Shown here one piece after another: positions 1 through 6,163 of a stretch of DNA of 11,533 bases (position 1 is its first letter; each line of letters begins with the position of its first letter). The notes beneath the pieces were generated by a model that searched no databases, was not told the origin of the DNA, and worked only from the letters and a program-made list of their open reading frames with translations. The stretch is from positions 1 to 11,533 of the forward strand of contig SDNN01000077.1 of the NCBI GenBank assembly GCA_004524425.1, in the 5' to 3' direction. A program made the translations under genes and the position numbers. Origin of the DNA: Promethearchaeota archaeon. Its GTDB lineage: Archaea > Asgardarchaeota > Lokiarchaeia > Sigynarchaeales > SOKP01.

Positions 1-16
1 TACACCACTATTGCTC

Positions 17-22
17 AAAAAA
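17..22 (-). terminator. possible weak T-tract terminator after corA
   Basis: Read on the minus strand, a run of six T lies about 40 bases beyond the corA stop codon. Archaeal transcription often ends in short T-tracts without a hairpin. This one is short, and in AT-rich DNA it could be chance, so the call is weak. Confidence 0.25.
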
Positions 23-61
23 GTCAAAGGTTAATAAATAATTATCAAAGTTATAAATGAA

Positions 62-1123
62 TTATAACCATTTTTTTCTTTTAAAGAACACTAACATTAT
101 AGCTGCAATAAGCACCATTACAATAATTAATAAAGGATATGCGGTTGGAATCTTGAGTTCAGGCATGTATAAAAAATTCATCCCATAGAAACCTGCCAAA
201 AATGATAGTGGAATGAATATAGTTGAAATAATTGTAAGCACTTTCATGATTTCGTTCATTTTATTACTGACGCTTGAGAGATACATGTCGAGCATACCTG
301 AGATTATATCGCGGTAGTCTTGTAATGAATCATATATTCTAAAGATATGGTCATAAATATCCCTTAAATAAATTCCTAGTTCATCTCCAATGAGCGGTGA
401 CTGTTCTCTCTGTAATTTATTAATCACTTCTCTTAATGGCCAGACTGATTTACGCAATTCGGTGATTTGTCTTTTTAGCTTATAAATTGCTTGTAAGGTC
501 TCAAGCTTAGGGGATTCTATTAATTCCTCTTCTATATCTTCAATAATCTCACCGATACTTTCTTCTACGACGAAATAATTATCTATAACAATATCAACCA
601 AAGCATAAGTCAAATAATCTGCTCCCATCTTTCTTACAAGTCCCTTAGGGATCTTTATCCGATTTAAAATTGGATTAAAAAGATTAGTTTCTTGTTCTTG
701 AAATGATATTACATAATTTTTACCTAATACAATGCTAATTTGTTCAGTTTCTAATTGTCTATCTCCCCTTAAAATTAGTTTTTTTAAAACAATGAAAATA
801 TAATCTTTAAATTCTTCATACTTAGGTCTTTGATGAGGATTGACCACATCCTCCAAGAGGAGCGGATGGAGTTCAAAAATATGACCTAAGTCATTAATAA
901 TATCTGTATTTTCTATTCCAACAACATTAATCCACCGAATAAATGATTCATCAATTTGATTGATTGATTCATTTATCTGTTTGATTTCCTTAATCGAGAA
1001 TTCTATTTCATTATAATCAATAATTGTAATTCTTGTCTTGGTTTTTTTTTTCTTTTCAGTATATACTATAGTTCCTGGGGGAAGACCAACTTTTTTTGAA
1101 CTTTTCCCAAATTTTTTAAGCAT
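62..1123 (-). CDS. corA: CorA family magnesium/cobalt transport protein
   Basis: Membrane channel for Mg2+ (and Co2+/Ni2+) of the CorA family, expected to form a homopentamer. At 353 residues it has the usual length of prokaryotic CorA. The N-terminal cytoplasmic alpha/beta domain carries family blocks: WINVVG at 64-69, FELHPLLLEDV at 83-93, QRPK at 98-101 and FQEQE at 141-145. A long charged helical region (about 185-290) forms the funnel stalk. The first membrane helix is about 293-313 and ends in the signature GMN at 314-316 followed by MPEL at 320-323. The second helix is about 328-347, and the protein ends in a basic FFKRKKWL tail, as in well-studied bacterial CorA. The ATG start is supported by GAGG ten bases upstream (minus-strand view of 1134-1137). 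It is divergent from the MscS-like pair. An A10 tract lies in codons 24-28. Family identity is secure; the transported ion is inferred. Confidence 0.95.
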   Translation of the reverse strand: MLKKFGKSSKKVGLPPGTIVYTEKKKKTKTRITIIDYNEIEFSIKEIKQINESINQIDESFIRWINVVGIENTDIINDLGHIFELHPLLLEDVVNPHQRPKYEEFKDYIFIVLKKLILRGDRQLETEQISIVLGKNYVISFQEQETNLFNPILNRIKIPKGLVRKMGADYLTYALVDIVIDNYFVVEESIGEIIEDIEEELIESPKLETLQAIYKLKRQITELRKSVWPLREVINKLQREQSPLIGDELGIYLRDIYDHIFRIYDSLQDYRDIISGMLDMYLSSVSNKMNEIMKVLTIISTIFIPLSFLAGFYGMNFLYMPELKIPTAYPLLIIVMVLIAAIMLVFFKRKKWL

Positions 1124-1365
1124 TATTAATTAACCTCGTTAATGCAATATTTCTTTAGAATTCAAAATAACCCATTTAGATTTCAATATTTTAAAATTTA
1201 TGAATATTACTCACTGAACAATGCATAAAATCAGATTTGAATTTAATGATCTTTTTCTTTTTTTCCATTATTAATGAAAATACTGTATTCATGCTCTAGA
1301 AATTATTAATCAATTCTTTTTTAAATAGTATTACTTATAAAAGCTTAAAAATCTTAAATCTAATT
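1124..1365. promoter_or_regulatory. divergent intergenic promoter region, corA / MscS-like pair
   Basis: This 242-base AT-rich gap separates the divergent corA and MscS-like genes and must hold both promoters. On the corA side a GAGG ribosome-binding site is visible (1134-1137, minus strand), but I cannot single out one TATA box. On the plus side a clear TATA-like element sits at 1334-1343. I see no RNA gene, no strong palindrome and no credible small ORF. Confidence 0.55.
1334..1343 (+). promoter_or_regulatory. TATA-like box for a leaderless MscS-like transcript
   Basis: The sequence CTTATAAAAG resembles an archaeal TATA box. Its centre lies about 27 bases before the ATG at 1366, which would put the transcription start at or next to the start codon. 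The bases between it and the ATG hold no purine-rich ribosome-binding site, which agrees with a leaderless mRNA. The motif is seen; its function is inferred. Confidence 0.55.
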
Positions 1366-2304
1366 ATGCGAAAATCAATCAAAATTTTACTAGAATTTGT
1401 GATCTTCATAGTCATCATGGCTATTGGATATTGGGTGTACTATTATTCAGGATTAGATCAGCTTCTAATTAACTTGATTCTTTTAAATATCTTCGTTTAC
1501 ATCCTACGCACCATTATAATAGGCTTATCAAATACGATTGTACGGAATAGGATTTTTAAATACGTGTTTTCACTCGTCGTGAATATCATTTGGTTGGTCT
1601 TTATATTTTCATTGTTATTTTTTGTATCACCAACCTTAACAATAGCAATAATTTCATTTCTTTTAGTTGCGATTTCACTATCTTTCTCAGATATCATAAA
1701 TAACATTGCCTCTGGACTCATTTTAATCTCTAAAGAGGATGTAGAAATTGGTGATTTGGTAGAAACAAACAGTATACAAGGCATAATCAATGAGATTAAC
1801 TTGAATTACACTGTAATAAGAGAATTAGATGGCGTGTTTACCTACATACCAAATACCAAGGTCTTTAATGCTTCTGTAAAAAAATTTACATTTCGAAAGC
1901 TAGATCGATCCGAAATTTTCAACCACGAAAGAGATCTGAAAAAATATTTAAAAGATTTTCAACAATTGGTAAAACGTGGTAAAAAAATAACAAATTATAC
2001 GAAAGTCCTCGAAATTTTACCCTCAGTCGATCCAGAGAAACTAGATTCCCTATTAGCTCCCGTCTTTGATAAGTATGAGCCACTTCTAGGCATGCGACCT
2101 GATTATCTTGTAGATTCTACCACAGTTGACAGATTAAAAATAGTCCTACTTGTCATGGCTAATTCTCCAAATTTAGTATTAGAATATATTGATTTATTTT
2201 TACGCGATATCCTATTTCAATTATATCCTGAAGAGATTTTTGAAGGATGGGAATCTGGAGAAAATAAGGGCTTTAAATCAAAATTTAATGAAGGGGGTGC
2301 GTAA
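1366..2304 (+). CDS. MscS-like mechanosensitive channel protein (upstream paralogue)
   Basis: Membrane protein of the MscS superfamily (small-conductance mechanosensitive channels that release solutes on hypo-osmotic shock), 312 residues. Hydrophobic segments lie at about 5-27, 33-54, 66-87 and 89-121. The last runs into the family junction: SFSDIINNIASG (106-117), IGD (128-130), then a beta domain with QGIINEI (138-144) and IPNT (161-164). The tail (about 180-300) is charged and soluble and contains GMRPDY at 242-247. The pore-helix segment is bulky and Ile/Leu/Ser rich rather than showing the Gly/Ala pattern typical of conducting MscS. It may therefore be a divergent or auxiliary subunit. 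The ATG has no ribosome-binding site and is probably leaderless. The next gene begins 2 bases after its stop and encodes a related protein, so the two are almost certainly co-transcribed. Family assignment is strong; channel activity is inferred. Confidence 0.85.
   Translation: MRKSIKILLEFVIFIVIMAIGYWVYYYSGLDQLLINLILLNIFVYILRTIIIGLSNTIVRNRIFKYVFSLVVNIIWLVFIFSLLFFVSPTLTIAIISFLLVAISLSFSDIINNIASGLILISKEDVEIGDLVETNSIQGIINEINLNYTVIRELDGVFTYIPNTKVFNASVKKFTFRKLDRSEIFNHERDLKKYLKDFQQLVKRGKKITNYTKVLEILPSVDPEKLDSLLAPVFDKYEPLLGMRPDYLVDSTTVDRLKIVLLVMANSPNLVLEYIDLFLRDILFQLYPEEIFEGWESGENKGFKSKFNEGGA
2293..2299 (+). promoter_or_regulatory. ribosome-binding site deciding a TTG start
   Basis: GGGGGTG, one mismatch from the archaeal Shine-Dalgarno core GGAGGTG, ends seven bases before the TTG at 2307. 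It lies inside the last codons of the preceding gene. It supports the TTG as the real start and re-initiation on a shared mRNA. Confidence 0.65.
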
Positions 2305-2306
2305 TT

Positions 2307-3179
2307 TTGGCGATATTTAGTACTGATTTAGAAGCACTAATATATATAACTATTCTTGGCATAATATTATTAATCTTTAATAGAATCTTAGCTTTCACCG
2401 TCCATCATGTAAAAAAAATCTCGGCAAAACAAGAAAACAAGATAACCTTCACAACCGATTTAATTTCTTTTATAATAATTGTATATTTCATTCTTGAAGG
2501 TTTTCCAATCTTTGATGAGATTGACCCAACATACACAGCAATTCTTACAGGTGCCATTAGTACTGCCTTAGCTTTCGCTTCCAAGGGAATCTTTTCTAAT
2601 TTTATTTCGGGAATAGTACTCATGATAATAAGCCCCATTGATGTAGGTGATATTGTAAAAATAAAAGGAAATAAAGGCATAGTAAGACAAATCACTCTTA
2701 CGAAAATTATCATGGAGACTTTTGAAGGAATTTTCATAGAAATTTCTAACTCGGAAGTAATATCCTCAGCGATCATCATATATACTAAAAACATCAGCAG
2801 AATCAAAAATTTTGGAGAATTTAAGAAGGAGATTCAATCGCCTCAAGTTAAGGGATTTTCTCAGGTTGAGAAAGTCGATCAGCTTTACATGAAGAAACTA
2901 TTCGATGAGGCTTCTAAGAATCGGACTGCCACGATACACAAGTATACTTTTAGCATGGATTTTCCCTATGATAAATTCCGATTAAAACTAAAAAAAGTTG
3001 AAGATTTGTGCTTACAATATAGAGAAACGTTCGGAGCGAGACCTTGGTATGACATCGTGGGCTTTGGGCTGAAAATTAAGGTCAAATTCAGTATTTTAAC
3101 GTTGGATGCCACGACGATCATGGATGATCAACCTAAATTTGCTAAAGATCTTTATAAGATTATTCTGAAACAAGAATAA
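2307..3179 (+). CDS. MscS-like mechanosensitive channel protein (downstream paralogue)
   Basis: MscS-superfamily membrane protein of 290 residues. Three hydrophobic segments (about 10-35, 49-70, 73-106) match the minimal MscS layout. The third has the Gly/Ala-containing pore-helix pattern TGAISTALAFASKG (81-94) and then SNFISGIVL (97-105). The beta domain follows, with the IDVGDIVKI signature (111-119), KGIVRQI (123-129) and ISNSEV (146-151), the family's PNs-type loop with Ser in place of Pro. The C-terminal cytoplasmic part includes FGARPWY (242-248), which aligns with GMRPDY of the upstream protein. That match and the shared architecture point to tandem duplication. It starts with TTG, backed by the GGGGGTG site upstream, and sits 2 bases after the previous stop. 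This copy looks like the canonical pore former of the pair; gating threshold and ion selectivity cannot be read from sequence. Confidence 0.88.
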   Translation: MAIFSTDLEALIYITILGIILLIFNRILAFTVHHVKKISAKQENKITFTTDLISFIIIVYFILEGFPIFDEIDPTYTAILTGAISTALAFASKGIFSNFISGIVLMIISPIDVGDIVKIKGNKGIVRQITLTKIIMETFEGIFIEISNSEVISSAIIIYTKNISRIKNFGEFKKEIQSPQVKGFSQVEKVDQLYMKKLFDEASKNRTATIHKYTFSMDFPYDKFRLKLKKVEDLCLQYRETFGARPWYDIVGFGLKIKVKFSILTLDATTIMDDQPKFAKDLYKIILKQE

Positions 3180-3187
3180 ATCTTCTA

Positions 3188-3196
3188 TTTTTTTTT
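3188..3196 (+). terminator. T-tract terminator of the MscS-like unit
   Basis: A run of nine T begins eight bases after the stop codon of the second MscS-like gene, with more T-rich sequence behind it. No hairpin precedes it. This is the usual form of an intrinsic archaeal terminator. Confidence 0.55.
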
Positions 3197-3261
3197 CTTA
3201 AATTAGTTTTTATAAAGCAGGCTTTTTGTTCTAAGAAAAAATTTAAGTTTAATTTTTAAAT

Positions 3262-3269
3262 AAAAAAAA
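3262..3269 (-). terminator. T-tract terminator of the symporter gene
   Basis: Eight consecutive T on the minus strand lie about 16 bases past the symporter stop, and a six-T run (3276-3281) lies between them. With the opposing tract at 3188-3196, the 106-base convergent gap looks like a two-way terminator region. It holds nothing else I can identify. Confidence 0.5.
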
Positions 3270-3285
3270 GTTGATAAAAAAGGAT

Positions 3286-4701
3286 TTATATTTGCATTTT
3301 CTTGAGTATTTCCTTGTTTTCTTTAACCTTTTCTGGTGTGATGTCATAGAATTTCCAGAAAATGAGAACTCCAATGGCCATATATATAGCAGGTATGATC
3401 CCAAAATGAAGCTGAATCCCAAACAATGCCAGTGGCCCTTGTTGGTCAGCACCTTCAACGAAACCTGTGAACTCATGTACGATGGCGAGTGTCATTGCCT
3501 GAATAACCCGGGCTAAATTTAGGAAAAATTGGCGAATACCTCCATAGGTAGCCTCTCTTCTTTTTCCAGACATAACCACGGATTCATCAATAACATCACT
3601 ATATACAGGGGTAATCATTACCCAGAAACCACCAAATGCGAGACCATATAAGAAGATCACGATCATCACTCCTGTTAAATTACTCATCAAAGTTAAAGGA
3701 GCCGCAAAGATTGCCATGAAGGATGCACTAATTAACCACGCCTTCCTATTATCGCCAGTTTTTTTGGTGTATCTAAGCCATAATGGTATGGAAATCAATC
3801 CTCCCAAGAAGAGCATTAATATGATCACCGTGACTATATCTGCCTCTTCATTTAGGATAAAATTTGTATGATAGACGACTGAAGCTTGCATGATCTGAAT
3901 CATCGCCTGATACATGATATATAATAGCAGAAATGCGACATAGTTTTTCTGTGAGAGCACAGCTTTCAATGATTTAAAAAAAGATTCTTTCTCTTCTTTA
4001 TCATAATTTGCTAGGTAATGATTTACCGTCGCTTGGTCATCTCTCACTCCTGGAATCATGAGAAACCAACACACAGCGCTTATTCCTACACATACCCAGG
4101 CCATCAAAGCATAGGAACTAATGACTCCAAAGTCTATGATCAAGGGGGGAACAACAAACGACAAGATTACTCCAATGAATCCCAGATATACTTCAAAGGT
4201 CGCGATCGACCTCCGTTCATCTTGATCCCTAAATTTATCGGGACCCAAAGCCCAAAAATTGATGGTGAAAAAAGATTCCACTGTATCAAAAAGACATGTG
4301 GAAAACACTAACCATCCAAATAAGCCCATTTGAGAATTTTGAATGAATATGGGAGGAGAAAATATTAAGAGGAAACAAATCAACATCGGGATGAAGAAAA
4401 TGATAATGAACGGAAATCTACGTCCCCATTTCTTGGTGAATTTAAAGACTCGATCAGTTACATATCCTACCAAGGGATCGTTAAATGCATCATATATGGC
4501 ATAAATTGCAATCCCCACTCCTGCTAATATTGAATATAATCCAAGCTCAGCTTCATAAAAGAAGAAAATGAAGATACTTAGAACCCCCTGAATTAATTCG
4601 ATCGCTATACTGGCAACATTCATCGAGGCCATTTCACGTTTCGAATGAAATATAACTAAAGATTCCTTTTTATTTCCTAGATCACTCATTTCATAAGTCA
4701 C
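3286..4701 (-). CDS. GPH-family (MFS_2) cation:solute symporter, MelB-like
   Basis: Polytopic inner-membrane carrier of the glycoside-pentoside-hexuronide:cation symporter branch of the major facilitator superfamily. It has 471 residues (about 12 membrane helices), the usual size. Diagnostic blocks are YDAFNDPLVGYVTDR (70-84) and KWGRRFPFI (91-99), the family's helix II-III signature. Asp71 and Asp75 have the spacing of the Asp55/Asp59 cation site of MelB. A long central loop spans about 219-252 and the second half contains RREATYGGIRQFF (381-393). Substrate is unknown; sugars or uronides are typical for the family. The longest reading starts at GTG (4701) with weak AGAGAA just upstream. ATG at 4689 (codon 5), preceded by GTGAC, is an equally good start. 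It lies 112 bases after the PLP-enzyme gene on the same strand, with no clear terminator between, so read-through is possible. It looks somewhat less AT-rich than its neighbours. Confidence 0.88.
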   Translation of the reverse strand: MTYEMSDLGNKKESLVIFHSKREMASMNVASIAIELIQGVLSIFIFFFYEAELGLYSILAGVGIAIYAIYDAFNDPLVGYVTDRVFKFTKKWGRRFPFIIIFFIPMLICFLLIFSPPIFIQNSQMGLFGWLVFSTCLFDTVESFFTINFWALGPDKFRDQDERRSIATFEVYLGFIGVILSFVVPPLIIDFGVISSYALMAWVCVGISAVCWFLMIPGVRDDQATVNHYLANYDKEEKESFFKSLKAVLSQKNYVAFLLLYIMYQAMIQIMQASVVYHTNFILNEEADIVTVIILMLFLGGLISIPLWLRYTKKTGDNRKAWLISASFMAIFAAPLTLMSNLTGVMIVIFLYGLAFGGFWVMITPVYSDVIDESVVMSGKRREATYGGIRQFFLNLARVIQAMTLAIVHEFTGFVEGADQQGPLALFGIQLHFGIIPAIYMAIGVLIFWKFYDITPEKVKENKEILKKMQI

Positions 4702-4813
4702 TTCTCTATTTTTTAAATTTTTAAAAAATTTTAATTAATACTATTTCAATTTTAGTTTAATTAAATATTCATTTTACTTCTAAAACAGAATAATCATTAT
4801 TTGTTCATTAATT
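4702..4813 (-). promoter_or_regulatory. intergenic gap before the symporter gene
   Basis: Very AT-rich 112 bases between the PLP-enzyme stop and the symporter start. On the minus strand it holds A/T-only TATA-like runs (around 4712-4735) but none stands out. There is no strong T-tract right after the upstream stop. A separate promoter is possible but not shown. Confidence 0.25.
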
Positions 4814-6121
4814 TCAAAGTAAATTCCCAAACAATTCTTTCCAATTGAATTCCTTTTCCACGTCAATTATTCTTGGGAGTATAGGTTCAATGGATTTAAT
4901 ATCCTTGAAGCCGGAACCAGTGATTAGACAATATATATTATCATCTTCTTGAATTTTATCTTCAATGAACAATTTATTAATGGCAGCAATGGTAGTACAG
5001 CTAGATGGTTCAGCAAATATACCTTCTAACATGCCTAACTGTTTTTCGGCTTCTAAAGTTTCTTTATCTGACACGGAGACAGCATAACCGCCCGATTCCT
5101 TTATAGCAGGAATGCCTGTATGACAATCCAAAGGAATGTCATCTGCTAATGCGGTCGATATTGTATTTATATCTGTCCAAGGATTATTAAAGAGGAATTC
5201 AGGGGAAAGATCGTTTTTGATTGCTTTTACAAAAGGAGCACACCCTTCAGGTTGTACGGCAACTAATTTCGGCATGGAATCTATATAATCTAACTCTATT
5301 AGCTCTTTAAATCCTTCATGAACTCCACTTAACAAACCAGAACCTCCTACTGGAATAATAATGACATCCGGAAACTCATGATTCTCGTATTTGCTTTGGA
5401 TGGCAATTTCATAGGAAATAGACTTCGCCCCTTTGATGATAAATGGATTGTAAATTGCTGCAGTTATTAAATTTGCCATGTCAAATTCTTTACTTGCTTT
5501 TTGAACAACTTGAGAGATAAATTCCGTTGAGTCCGATTTAATTCTAATGATGTTTGCACCATAGGCTCTAATTTGCAGAATCTTACTTTCAGGAGCAATT
5601 GATGGAATTAATATGAGGTTTTTCAAGCCTGCCTTGGCAGAGTATGCGGCAACTGCTGCCCCAACATTCCCCGAACTCATGGTAATCACCGCATTTTTAT
5701 TCATTTCAATTGCTTTACTAATACCCATGGAAATTTGACGATCTTTAAAAGAACCTGTTGGACTAAGATATTCTAATTTGAGTGTTAAATTTTTTAAGTT
5801 AAGCTTCTCGGCTAATCGAAAACTTCTCACGATGGGAGTGTTTCCTTCCTTAATTGAAACAATATTTCTTTTATCCAACAATGGTAAAAACTCAAAAAAG
5901 GACCACATGGATTTAATTTTTATATTGAAGAAAATTTTTCTGGAAGTGATTTCTTTTATAGTTTCTATATTCATCTGCACCGAAATCGGACTTCCACAAT
6001 CTGGACAGGTCAATGTCTCATCATTTGCTCCGGTTATTCTTCGATTGCATTTAATACATTGAAAAAAGTATTTTTCTTGTCTTACCATTGAAATAGCTAC
6101 ACCATCATGTTGAATATTCAA
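4814..6121 (-). CDS. threonine-synthase-like PLP-dependent enzyme (fold type II) with zinc ribbon
   Basis: Cytosolic pyridoxal-phosphate enzyme related to threonine synthase. The N-terminus has a CxxC...CxxC zinc ribbon (Cys22, 25, 39, 42). The PLP lysine is Lys126 in TGSFKDRQ (122-129). SSGNVGAAVAAYSAKAG (149-165) is the substrate-loop region, PVGGSGLLSG (257-266) the phosphate cradle, AEPSS (370-374) a later conserved turn, and TGSGFKD (401-407) the cofactor-ring contact typical of threonine synthases. The GGSGLL cradle and SSGN loop resemble threonine dehydratase or cystathionine beta-synthase more than classic threonine synthase, so the substrate is uncertain. Numbering uses the longest form, from TTG at 6121, which lacks a ribosome-binding site. 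ATG at 6088 (codon 12) has GGTG 11 bases upstream, begins just before the zinc ribbon and is my preferred start. No homoserine kinase or other threonine-pathway gene is nearby. The acylase gene ends 42 bases upstream on the same strand. Confidence 0.85.
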   Translation of the reverse strand: MNIQHDGVAISMVRQEKYFFQCIKCNRRITGANDETLTCPDCGSPISVQMNIETIKEITSRKIFFNIKIKSMWSFFEFLPLLDKRNIVSIKEGNTPIVRSFRLAEKLNLKNLTLKLEYLSPTGSFKDRQISMGISKAIEMNKNAVITMSSGNVGAAVAAYSAKAGLKNLILIPSIAPESKILQIRAYGANIIRIKSDSTEFISQVVQKASKEFDMANLITAAIYNPFIIKGAKSISYEIAIQSKYENHEFPDVIIIPVGGSGLLSGVHEGFKELIELDYIDSMPKLVAVQPEGCAPFVKAIKNDLSPEFLFNNPWTDINTISTALADDIPLDCHTGIPAIKESGGYAVSVSDKETLEAEKQLGMLEGIFAEPSSCTTIAAINKLFIEDKIQEDDNIYCLITGSGFKDIKSIEPILPRIIDVEKEFNWKELFGNLL

Positions 6122-6163
6122 AAATGAGTGAATTAAATAAATAAAATGGAAATAATAATTAAT

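Noticed and set aside
50..59. TATA-like GTTATAAATG on the plus strand at the window's left edge
   Set aside because: It would drive transcription antisense to corA and no plus-strand gene follows until 1366, so it is probably chance in AT-rich sequence.
942..977. Repeated attgattcat-like units as a tandem repeat
   Set aside because: It is within corA and reflects a Lys/Asn/Ile/Glu-rich helical stretch (residues 50-60), with no exact repeat unit.
3180..3285. Search for an RNA gene or attachment site in the convergent gap
   Set aside because: Only opposing T-tracts are visible; there is no stable hairpin or duplication.
3271..3516. Plus-strand open frame of 81 codons after the MscS-like pair
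   Set aside because: It lies mostly within the 3' end of the symporter gene on the opposite strand and its protein has no recognisable features.
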